DNA of 64,000 bases from Bradyrhizobium sp. GTDB lineage: Bacteria > Pseudomonadota > Alphaproteobacteria > Rhizobiales > Xanthobacteraceae. The stretch is from NCBI RefSeq assembly GCF_016213215.1, contig NZ_JACRAW010000007.1:62001-126000 (forward strand), written 5' to 3'. Shown one piece after another: positions 57,368 to 64,000 of the stretch. Under the pieces are notes generated by a model. It was not told where the DNA came from and did not search any database. It saw only the letters and a list, made by a program, of their open reading frames with translations. Both the position numbers and the translations under genes were made by a program. Each line of letters opens with the position of its first letter. Positions within the stretch are counted from its first letter, which is position 1.

Positions 57368-58621
57368 CTAAACTTGATCGAGTCCGTAGAGCGTATGCAG
57401 CGTGCGGACCGCAAGCTCGGTGTATGCTGCGTCGATCAGCACCGAGAACTTGATCTCAGAGGTCGTAATGGCGCGGATATTGATGTTCCGTGCCGCCAGC
57501 GCAGCGAACGCCTTGGCGGCGACGCCGGCGTGGCTGCGCATGCCGCTGCCGATGACCGAGACCTTGGTGACGTCGGTGGCGCTGTCGAGCCGGGCATAGC
57601 CGATCTTGGCCTTGGCGGAGGTGATGGTTTCGCGGGCGCGGGCATAGTCGGTGGCCGGCACCGTGAAGGTCAGATCGGTGGTCTTGCCGTCTTCGGAGAC
57701 ATTCTGGACGATCATGTCGACGTTGATGTTGGCCTCGGCCAGAGGCCCGAAGATCGAGGCGGCCACACCCGGCTTGTCCTCGATCTGGCGCACCGAGATC
57801 TGCGCCTCATCCTTGGAAAACGCGATTCCGGTGACGACTTGGTTTTCCATGATCTCCTCCTCGCCACAGATCAGCGTGCCCGGTGGGGTGCCGTGCGGGT
57901 CGATATCTTCAGGCTTGTCAAAGCTGGAACGGACGAAAATTGGCATGTTGTGGACCATGCCCAGTTCCACCGAGCGCACCTGCAGCACCTTGGCGCCCTG
58001 GGAGGCCAGTTCCAGCATGTCCTCAAATGCGATCTTTTCGAGCCGCCGTGCCTTGGGAACGATGCGCGGGTCGGTCGTGTAGACCCCGTCGACGTCGGTA
58101 TAGATGTCGCAGCGGTCTGCCTTGACGGCGGCGGCAATTGCCACCGCCGACGTATCGGAGCCGCCGCGGCCGAGCGTGGAGATTCGGTTGTTCTCCGGAT
58201 TGATGCCCTGGAAGCCGGCGATGACCGCGACCTCCTTGCGCTCCTTGAAGCGGTTGATGATCTCGGATCCATCAATGTCCAGGATCCGTGCCGATGCGTG
58301 CGCGTTGCTGGTCCTGATCGGGATTTGCCAGCCCTGCCAGGAGCGGGCCTGGATGCCCATGCCCTGCAGGACGATGGCGAGCAGCCCGGAAGTGACCTGT
58401 TCGCCGGAGGCCACCACGGCGTCGTATTCGCGCGCGTCGTGCAGCGGCGATGCTTCGGTGCACCAGGCTACCAGTTCGTTGGTCTTGCCGGCCATTGCCG
58501 ATACCACCACGGCAACTTCGTGGCCGGCATCGACCTCGCGTTTAACGTGGCGTGCGACGTTGCGGATTCGGTCGATGTTGGCGACGGACGTGCCGCCGAA
58601 TTTCATCACGAGGCGGCTCAT
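57368..58621 (-). CDS. lysC: Aspartate kinase
   Basis: A 417-residue enzyme phosphorylating L-aspartate, the first step to lysine, threonine, methionine and diaminopimelate. KFGGTSVANIDRI begins the kinase domain, with STLGRGGSDTSAVAIA in the middle. Two C-terminal ACT domains (about 265-410) allow feedback inhibition by lysine/threonine. It is divergent from the PH-domain gene and heads the gene cluster toward ptsP. No lysine riboswitch was seen. Confidence 0.96.
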   Translation of the reverse strand: MSRLVMKFGGTSVANIDRIRNVARHVKREVDAGHEVAVVVSAMAGKTNELVAWCTEASPLHDAREYDAVVASGEQVTSGLLAIVLQGMGIQARSWQGWQIPIRTSNAHASARILDIDGSEIINRFKERKEVAVIAGFQGINPENNRISTLGRGGSDTSAVAIAAAVKADRCDIYTDVDGVYTTDPRIVPKARRLEKIAFEDMLELASQGAKVLQVRSVELGMVHNMPIFVRSSFDKPEDIDPHGTPPGTLICGEEEIMENQVVTGIAFSKDEAQISVRQIEDKPGVAASIFGPLAEANINVDMIVQNVSEDGKTTDLTFTVPATDYARARETITSAKAKIGYARLDSATDVTKVSVIGSGMRSHAGVAAKAFAALAARNINIRAITTSEIKFSVLIDAAYTELAVRTLHTLYGLDQV

Positions 58622-58793
58622 GACGACGCGTGCATTCCCTATCGAGGATAAGTAAGGTGGCCTGAGCGGAAAGATGACGCAGGCACCGAAACGCGCGTAT
58701 ACATAGCGGCGCGCCCGGGGGCAAGCGGGTTCCTCATGCTCCGGAACGTACGGAATCGGTTAATTCAGGGCTTAAGTTCGGGCGGGCAGGTTC

Positions 58794-59261
58794 ATGGGGC
58801 GTTACATCGACGACATCCTGCAGCCTGACGAAAAAGTGCTGTATTCGACCAACGCGCACTGGATGTTCTACCTGCCGGCGATTTTCGCCTGGACCGGGGC
58901 GCTGATCCTGTTCGCCCTGTCACGGCAGACGACCACCGAGGGTGTCGTGCTGTTGTGCCTCGTGGCGGCTGCCGCGGTAGCGCTGGTGGCGCTGTACTGG
59001 ACCGTAAAGGCCTGGTTCCGCCGCTGGACCACCGAGACCGACGTCACCAACATGCGTGTCGTGCACAAGGAGGGCTTCATCCAGCGCCGGACCTTCGAAA
59101 TAGCTTTGGACAAGGTCGAGAGCGTTGACGTCACTCAGAGCATTTTCGGCCGGATTCTCGATTATGGCGACGTTACCATCATGGGCGTCGGCGAGGGCAG
59201 GGAGACGATCTCGACCATTGCCTCCCCGCTCGAGTTCCGTAACCACATCACCGCGCGGTAG
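58794..59261 (+). CDS. PH-domain (bPH2/YdbS-like) membrane protein
   Basis: A 155-residue protein with two transmembrane helices (about 24-42 and 50-69) followed by a bacterial PH domain (about 73-150), including TTETDVTNMRVVHKEGFIQRR and DVTQSIFGRILDYGDVTIMG. Function is unknown; in the bPH2 family, membrane or lipid association is common. It ends 13 bases before ubiG. Confidence 0.85.
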   Translation: MGRYIDDILQPDEKVLYSTNAHWMFYLPAIFAWTGALILFALSRQTTTEGVVLLCLVAAAAVALVALYWTVKAWFRRWTTETDVTNMRVVHKEGFIQRRTFEIALDKVESVDVTQSIFGRILDYGDVTIMGVGEGRETISTIASPLEFRNHITAR

Positions 59262-59274
59262 GACGCGGGTTTTC

Positions 59275-60060
59275 ATGAGTATGCAGCAAAATTCATCTGC
59301 TGGCCCATCCGGTGGCCAAGGGCCTATTCAAGGCTCGACGGTCGATGCCGGCGAAGTCGCGAAATTCTCCAAAATGTCGGCGGAGTGGTGGGACCCCAAG
59401 GGCAAGATGGCTCCCCTGCACAAGATCAATCCGCTGCGGCTGGGCTATATCCGCGACGCCGCTTGCCGCAAGTTCGAGCGCAATGCGAGAAGCCTGAATT
59501 GCCTGTCGGGACTGCGCCTGCTCGACATCGGCTGCGGGGCCGGGCTGTTGTGCGAGCCCCTGGCGCGGTTGGGGGCGCAGGTGGTCGGCATCGATCCTTC
59601 CGCGAACAACATTGCTGCGGCGAAGCTGCACGCGGACAAGGGGCATCTGCCGATCGACTACCGCTGCACGAGCGTGGAGGCGATGGACCTGCGCGAGCGT
59701 TTCGACATCGTGCTCGCGATGGAAGTCGTCGAACATGTCACCGACATCGGCATGTTTCTCAACCGCTGCGCAGCGATGCTGAAGCCGACCGGGCTGATGG
59801 TGGTCGCGACGCTGAACCGCAACTGGAAGAGCTTTGCGCTGGCCATCGTAGGCGCCGAATACATCCTGCGCTGGTTGCCGCCCGGCACCCACGAATGGAA
59901 CAAGTTCGTCACCCCGGACGAACTCACCAGGCACCTGCTGGACAATCGTCTCGTCATCACCGAGCATACCGGCGTCGTCTACAGCCCCTTGGCTGACAAG
60001 TGGAGCCTGTCCTCCGACATGGACGTCAACTACATGGTCATCGCCGAAGCCATGGTGTGA
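59275..60060 (+). CDS. ubiG: Ubiquinone biosynthesis O-methyltransferase
   Basis: A 261-residue SAM-dependent methyltransferase performing both O-methylations in ubiquinone synthesis. The SAM loop is LLDIGCGAGLLCEPLARLGA; the acidic and later motifs are VVGIDPSANNIAAAK and FDIVLAMEVVEHV. The C-terminal half contains the membrane-association element HEWNKFVTPDEL. The frame is open upstream to 59125, but the start at 59275 (MSMQQN) is chosen. It is divergent from lysC with the PH-domain gene between. Confidence 0.94.
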   Translation: MSMQQNSSAGPSGGQGPIQGSTVDAGEVAKFSKMSAEWWDPKGKMAPLHKINPLRLGYIRDAACRKFERNARSLNCLSGLRLLDIGCGAGLLCEPLARLGAQVVGIDPSANNIAAAKLHADKGHLPIDYRCTSVEAMDLRERFDIVLAMEVVEHVTDIGMFLNRCAAMLKPTGLMVVATLNRNWKSFALAIVGAEYILRWLPPGTHEWNKFVTPDELTRHLLDNRLVITEHTGVVYSPLADKWSLSSDMDVNYMVIAEAMV

Positions 60061-60170
60061 CGGATTTGGTGAAAGGTCGGCGCATCGCTGTCATGACGGT
60101 GCTTAGGTTGACCTGTTGAGCCGATCCCGGCAGGTTGCCTGCAGATCTACGGTTCCGCCATCTTCCGCAT

Positions 60171-61070
60171 ATGTCCTCCCTCACCAGCCTCTGGATTCCC
60201 TTCACCATCATTGCTGCGCTCGGGCAGGTCGCGCGCAATGCGATGCAGCGGCAGCTCACTGCGCCGCTCGGGACCTGGGGCGCGACCAACATCCGCTTCC
60301 TGTTCGGCTTTCCGTTTTCGATGCTGTTCCTGGCGATCGTGCTGATCGCGACCGGTGATCGCCTGAGCTGGCCTTCCGTGATGTTCTGGCCGTGGCTGCT
60401 GCTCGGGGCGCTCAGCCAGATCCTTGCCACCGGCCTGATGCTGCTCGCCATGAACATGCGCTCGTTCGTGGTGACGACCGCCTATCTGAAGACCGAGGCG
60501 ATCCAGACCGCGATCTTCGGCTTCGTCTTTCTCGGCGATCACCTCACCTGGCTCAAGGTGGTCGCGATCCTGATCGCGACCTCCGGCGTCGTCATCACCG
60601 CGCTCAGGCCCGGCGGCGAGAAGGGCTTTGCCGAGCTGAAGCCGACCATCATCGGCCTGACTGCGGCCGCCTCCTTTGCTCTGTCCGCGGTTGGTTTTCG
60701 AGGTGCCATCATCACCGTGCCGGCCGTGTCGTTCGTCACTGCGGCATCGTTCACCCTGCTGCTTGGCCTGTTCGTGCAGACCCTGGTGTTGACGATCTAC
60801 CTGTTGTGGCGCGCGCCGAAAGTGCTGCAGGCGATCCTGAACCTGTGGAAGCCGTCGATGCTGGCCGGCTTCATCGGCGCCTTTTCCTCGCAATTCTGGT
60901 TTCTGTCGTTTGCGCTGACGGCGGCTGCCAATGTCCGCACTCTGGCGCTGGTCGAAGTGCTGTTCGCGCAAGCCGTGGCCCATTACTCGTTCAAGCAGCC
61001 GGTTTCGGCGCGCGAGCTTCTGGGCATCGTGCTGATCGTCGGCGGAGTGGCGCTGCTGGTCGCGGCGTAG
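60171..61070 (+). CDS. EamA-family DMT transporter
   Basis: A 299-residue membrane protein with ten predicted helices in two EamA repeats. Segments such as LKTEAIQTAIFGFVFLGDHL and ALVEVLFAQAVAHYSFKQPV show the repeat pattern, including the glutamate-rich kink. The start at 60171 (ATG) is preferred over 60135. The substrate is unknown. It is the third DMT transporter in the window. Confidence 0.86.
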   Translation: MSSLTSLWIPFTIIAALGQVARNAMQRQLTAPLGTWGATNIRFLFGFPFSMLFLAIVLIATGDRLSWPSVMFWPWLLLGALSQILATGLMLLAMNMRSFVVTTAYLKTEAIQTAIFGFVFLGDHLTWLKVVAILIATSGVVITALRPGGEKGFAELKPTIIGLTAAASFALSAVGFRGAIITVPAVSFVTAASFTLLLGLFVQTLVLTIYLLWRAPKVLQAILNLWKPSMLAGFIGAFSSQFWFLSFALTAAANVRTLALVEVLFAQAVAHYSFKQPVSARELLGIVLIVGGVALLVAA

Positions 61071-61085
61071 AATAGTCTCTCAGTG

Positions 61086-61181
61086 TCGTCATGTCCGGGC
61101 TCGTGCCGACACGTCCCGGAAATCCACGTTTCAGTCGAGCGGAGAAAGGCGTGGATGGCCGGGTCAAGCCCGGCCGTGACG
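61086..61181. repeat. Palindromic intergenic element
   Basis: CGTCATGTCCGGGCTCGTGCC at left and GGCCGGGTCAAGCCCGGCC at right, with inner arms AAATCCACG and CGTGGATG. Same family as 13249-13332. It lies between the convergent DMT and DUF1178 genes. Confidence 0.75.
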
Positions 61182-61195
61182 GAGAAAGCGCGGTG

Positions 61196-61684
61196 TCAAT
61201 TCCGGTCTTCCGGCAGCACCGGCAGCGGCGCGACCTCGATGCCTTCGTCGATCAGCGAGCGCGCTTCCTCGGGCGAGGCCTCGCCGTAGATCGGGCGATG
61301 CTCCTTGTCGCCGTAGTGCATCGCGCGCGCCTCGTTGGGGAAGCGCTCGCCGACATTGTCGGCGTTCTTGACGATGTGGTCGCGCAATTCCTTTAACTTG
61401 GCGCGCAGCTCGCGTTCCTGGGCCATGAGCAGCGAGGTCGGGGTCGGCGCCGCCTGTGCGGCCTGGGCGACCACCTCTGTGCTCGGGGCGGGCTCCGCTG
61501 CCGGCTGCTCGCGGCGCTTGTTGCTCACGATCTGCGGAGCCATGATCGCCTTGTCGACCTTGGCCGAGCCGCAGACCGGGCATGTGACCAGCTTGCGCCT
61601 CACCTGGGAATCGTAGGCAGAGGAGCTTTGGAACCAGCTTTCGAAAGCGTGGTCGCCTTCGCAGCGGAGCGAATACCGGATCAT
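61196..61684 (-). CDS. DUF1178 protein
   Basis: A 162-residue protein of the alphaproteobacterial DUF1178 family, starting MIRYSLRCEGDHAFESWF and including a CPVCG zinc-knuckle-type pair. The C-terminal segment IYGEASPEEARSLIDEGIEV is typical. Function is unknown. Its start overlaps the end of the nitrilase gene by ATGA, so they are coupled. Confidence 0.88.
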   Translation of the reverse strand: MIRYSLRCEGDHAFESWFQSSSAYDSQVRRKLVTCPVCGSAKVDKAIMAPQIVSNKRREQPAAEPAPSTEVVAQAAQAAPTPTSLLMAQERELRAKLKELRDHIVKNADNVGERFPNEARAMHYGDKEHRPIYGEASPEEARSLIDEGIEVAPLPVLPEDRN

Positions 61685-62559
61685 GCCGATCCCCGAATCA
61701 GATGCAGATGATCGGGGTGCGTTTGCGCGTCGACCACGCTGAAGCGTCGCCCGTGCTGCAGCGACGGAATGGCCCTGCGCGCGGTCTCGACCTTGGCCGG
61801 ATCTATCTTGGCCAGGAACACGCCGGGCTCGACGCCACCTTCGGCGATCACCTCGCCCCAGGGATCGATGATCAGGGAGTGACCGTAGGTTTCGCGCTTG
61901 TTCTCATGCAGGCCCGCTTGCGCCGCGGCGAAGACGAAGCAGCCGGTTTCAATGGCGCGCGCGCGCAACAGCACATGCCAATGCGCCTCGCCAGTCTTGC
62001 GGGTGAAGGCGGACGGAACGGTGATGAAGGATGCGCCGCTCTCGGCGAGCGCGCGGTACAGGGCAGGGAAACGCAGATCGTAGCAGATAGTCAGCCCGAT
62101 GCGGCCCCAAGGCAGGTCCGAGATCACCGCGGTCTCGCCCGGCTGGTAGTTGGCGGATTCGCGATAGCTCTCGCCGTCGGGCAGGTCGATATCGAACATG
62201 TGGATCTTGTCGTAGCTCGCCAGCAGATTGCAGTCGGGCCCGATCAGGAACGAGCGGTTGACGGCCTTCTCCGGCGAATAGCGCAGCGCCAGCGAGCCGA
62301 TATGGAGATAAATCTTCAGTTCGGCCGCGAGGGCGCGATAGGCCTTCAGCGAGCGATCATCCTCCCCGGTCTGAAGATGCTCGAACAACGCCTTGCGGTT
62401 CAGCTGCATCATGTTGCTGACTTCGGGCGTCAGCACGTAATCGGCGCCGGCGGCGGCCGCGTCCCGAATCAGTTTCGTGCCCTGCTCCAGGCTCGGCTCG
62501 GGCCACAGGCCGGTGCGCATCTGCACCATGGCTGCGGTGAAGGTGCGCTCGGTGCTCAT
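61681..62559 (-). CDS. Carbon-nitrogen hydrolase (Nit/omega-amidase-like)
   Basis: A 292-residue nitrilase-superfamily protein. The catalytic triad is Glu in LTPEVSNM, Lys in YDKIHMFDIDLP and Cys in TICYDLRFPALYR. Best match by pattern is the Nit1/Nit2 group, which hydrolyse deaminated glutathione or omega-amides, fitting its neighbour glutaredoxin, but substrate is inference. It overlaps grxC by ATGA upstream and DUF1178 downstream. Confidence 0.9.
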   Translation of the reverse strand: MSTERTFTAAMVQMRTGLWPEPSLEQGTKLIRDAAAAGADYVLTPEVSNMMQLNRKALFEHLQTGEDDRSLKAYRALAAELKIYLHIGSLALRYSPEKAVNRSFLIGPDCNLLASYDKIHMFDIDLPDGESYRESANYQPGETAVISDLPWGRIGLTICYDLRFPALYRALAESGASFITVPSAFTRKTGEAHWHVLLRARAIETGCFVFAAAQAGLHENKRETYGHSLIIDPWGEVIAEGGVEPGVFLAKIDPAKVETARRAIPSLQHGRRFSVVDAQTHPDHLHLIRGSA

Positions 62560-62831
62560 GAGGTGGCCCTCATACCTTCCAGCAGCGCGTCGAGCTTGCC
62601 TTCGCGATCCAGCGCGTAAAGGTCGTCGCAGCCGCCGACATGGGTTCTGCCGACGAAAATCTGGGGAAAGGTCGAGCCCTGTCCGGCGCGGTCATACATC
62701 TCCTGGCGCCAGGAGGGGTTCTCGGCGACGTCGAACTCGGTGAAAACCACCTTCTTGCGCGTCAAAAGCGACTTTGCTGCGGAGCAATAGCCGCATCCAG
62801 GCCTCGTATAGATCTCGACAGCAGTCGTCAT
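62556..62831 (-). CDS. grxC: Glutaredoxin 3
   Basis: A 91-residue dithiol glutaredoxin with the active site C-G-Y-C in YTRPGCGYCSAAKSLL, the cis-Pro in FPQIFVG and the glutathione-binding GGCDDLYAL. It reduces protein disulfides with glutathione. The start MTTAVEIY is chosen over an upstream Met in the comF overlap. It lies 43 bases after comF and overlaps the nitrilase gene. Confidence 0.94.
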   Translation of the reverse strand: MTTAVEIYTRPGCGYCSAAKSLLTRKKVVFTEFDVAENPSWRQEMYDRAGQGSTFPQIFVGRTHVGGCDDLYALDREGKLDALLEGMRATS

Positions 62832-62874
62832 TTCCCCAGCGCTCTCGTTGGAAGTCCTTGACTTATATGGGAGC

Positions 62875-63672
62875 TTACCGGCTGTCGACAACCCGGGCGA
62901 ACACCAGCAGGTCGACCTGGGCGGCCTTGGCGCGAAGCAGCGCGCGCGCGCAGGCATCCGCGGTGGCCCCCGACGTCAGCACGTCGTCGATCAGCACCAC
63001 CCGCCGGCCCTGAAGTTCGCATTGCCGGTCGGGGGGCACCTTGAACGCCCCCTGCACATTGGTCGCGCGCTGCGCCCGCGACAGCCCGATCTGCTGCTCG
63101 GTAGCGCGCACCCGCTGCAGGACGTCCCCCTTCACGGCAACCCCGCTCCGGCGCGCGATGACGCGCGCCAGCGCCCCCGATTGGTTGTAGCGGCGCCGCC
63201 AGGCCCTGCCCCAATGCAGCGGGACCGGTATCAGCATGTCGGCGCCGTCAAGCAGTTCGCGCCCGGCGCGCGCCATCCAGCGACCCATGGCGGGAGCGAG
63301 ATCGGTGCGATCCTGGTACTTCAGGCCATGGACCAGTGTCCTGGCGACATCGTCATAGCGTACCGCAGCGCGCGCCCGCTGGTAGGCCGGCGGGCTGGCG
63401 ATCGCCTCCATCGACAGCATGTCGGGACCGGGATCGTAAACGAAGGGAATGCCAAGCCGCGGGCAATAGGGCGGGGCGATGAACGACAGCCTCGCCCAGC
63501 AGGCGGCGCACACCCCTTCGCCGTCGACCGGCTCGCGGCAGGATACGCACAGCGTCGGCAGCGCAATGTCGAGCGCGAGTCTCGCCGCGTGCAACAAGGC
63601 ACGGCCGCCGCCCGCCATCGCGTCCTTGAAATGGCCGGAAATGGAACGTGAAAGGGAGCTTGCGACTTCCAT
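62875..63672 (-). CDS. comF: ComF-family phosphoribosyltransferase-like protein
   Basis: A 265-residue protein. Four cysteines near residues 42-58 (CVSCREP and CAAC) form a zinc site. The phosphoribosyltransferase-type domain ends with VVLIDDVLTSGATADACARAL. In transformable bacteria ComF assists DNA uptake; in rhizobia its role is unclear. It is the first gene of the comF-grxC-nit-DUF1178 set, divergent from the methyltransferase at the window's end. Confidence 0.9.
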   Translation of the reverse strand: MEVASSLSRSISGHFKDAMAGGGRALLHAARLALDIALPTLCVSCREPVDGEGVCAACWARLSFIAPPYCPRLGIPFVYDPGPDMLSMEAIASPPAYQRARAAVRYDDVARTLVHGLKYQDRTDLAPAMGRWMARAGRELLDGADMLIPVPLHWGRAWRRRYNQSGALARVIARRSGVAVKGDVLQRVRATEQQIGLSRAQRATNVQGAFKVPPDRQCELQGRRVVLIDDVLTSGATADACARALLRAKAAQVDLLVFARVVDSR

Positions 63673-63749
63673 GCCAAAGGCTAGCGCCGCACGGCATCCT
63701 GCTCAAGCACCGGATTGCCAGGGCCAGCGAGATCGGCGTAACCAACCGC

Positions 63750-64000
63750 ATGGCACCGAACCCGCAAACCCCCGTCCTGTTCGACCGCTCGCTCTTGATC
63801 GCGCGGCAGGATCGTGCGCGGTCGCTGGGACCTGAGACTTTTCTGCTCGACCGCGTCGCGGACGACCTGCGGGAACGGCTGGAGGCGGTGATACGCGAAT
63901 TTCGCGACGTCGCCGATCTCTGGACGCCGGGCAACGGACTGAGCTCATCGCTGCGCGCACGGTTTCCAGCGCTCGTCCATGTCGGGCCTGCACGGACCGG
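63750..64000 (+). CDS. Methyltransferase-domain protein (BioC/NDUFAF5-like), 3' truncated
   Basis: The frame from ATG 63750 stays open to the window end, giving 83 residues. The opening VLFDRSLLIARQDRARSLG and FLLDRVADDLRERLEAVIREF match the N-terminus of a family of SAM-dependent methyltransferases related to BioC and NDUFAF5. The catalytic part lies beyond the window. It is divergent from comF with a gap of 77 bases. Confidence 0.75.
   Translation, partial: MAPNPQTPVLFDRSLLIARQDRARSLGPETFLLDRVADDLRERLEAVIREFRDVADLWTPGNGLSSSLRARFPALVHVGPART

Noticed and set aside
58622..58793. Lysine riboswitch before lysC
   Set aside because: The 172-base upstream gap lacks the long conserved pairing pattern of that riboswitch.
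61083..61396. Short frames across the repeat after the DMT transporter
   Set aside because: They run through a palindromic element and oppose the DUF1178 gene.

Overview
The window is chromosomal DNA from a GC-rich alphaproteobacterium, most likely a Bradyrhizobium/Rhodopseudomonas-type member of the Nitrobacteraceae (inference). The evidence is a RegS/RegR (ActS/ActR) redox pair, a complete PhaR-PhaA-PhaB module for polyhydroxybutyrate (PHB), the rhizobial order lysC-ptsP-prfA-prmC-DUF4167, a ubiG/lysC divergent pair, and many short palindromic intergenic repeats of the kind scattered through Bradyrhizobium genomes. I saw no phage, insertion sequence, CRISPR array, rRNA or tRNA.

Layout. 1-4.6 kb: the end of a PHB-depolymerase-family esterase, an MBL-fold hydrolase, a GH13 alpha-glucosidase, MmcB and RegR. 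4.6-10.3 kb: RegS, a two-gene ABC-2 exporter, intracellular PHB depolymerase PhaZ and a YgjP-like metallopeptidase. 10.4-22.6 kb: PBP1A, a DUF1330 protein, a branched-chain amino acid binding protein gene broken by one in-frame stop, Ogt, GlnD, an OsmC protein, a membrane protein and MutS. 22.8-27.2 kb: a frameshifted thiolase (pcaF-like), an intradiol dioxygenase and a chemoreceptor fused to a PilZ domain. 27.3-34 kb: a MarR-EmrA-EmrB drug-efflux operon, a Zur-like regulator, a DMT transporter, IspG and an NTF2-like protein. 34.3-41.4 kb: a secreted caspase-like protein, a polyprenyl synthase, MtgA, L32, a Pro/Ala-tailed membrane protein, a small hypothetical protein and an EAL protein with a decayed GGDEF domain. 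41.5-44.4 kb: a TctCBA tricarboxylate transporter. 44.4-48.5 kb: a long repeat-derived, strongly folded intergenic element, then phaR, phaA and phaB. 48.6-64 kb: a DMT exporter, gloB and a cupin gene, a methyltransferase, DUF4167, a candidate structured RNA, prmC, prfA, ptsP, lysC, a PH-domain protein, ubiG, another DMT transporter, the operon comF-grxC-nit-DUF1178, and the start of a methyltransferase gene.

How the genes connect. Carbon storage is the strongest theme: PhaA and PhaB make 3-hydroxybutyryl-CoA, PhaZ mobilises the polymer, and PhaR represses synthesis. GC-rich TGC/GCA palindromes near these genes are candidate PhaR sites. GlnD and PtsP (EI-Ntr) are two arms of nitrogen signalling, which in rhizobia and related bacteria is linked to PHB control. 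RegSR adds redox input. Two genes are interrupted (nonsense at 14094-14096, frameshift near 23001); either may be a true pseudogene or a sequencing error.

I did not find a clearly new multi-gene system. The best leads are the dispersed structured element at about 44.66-45.43 kb, the multi-hairpin RNA candidate between DUF4167 and prmC, the duplicated palindromes between phaA and phaB, the MCP-PilZ fusion, and the exported caspase-like protein.
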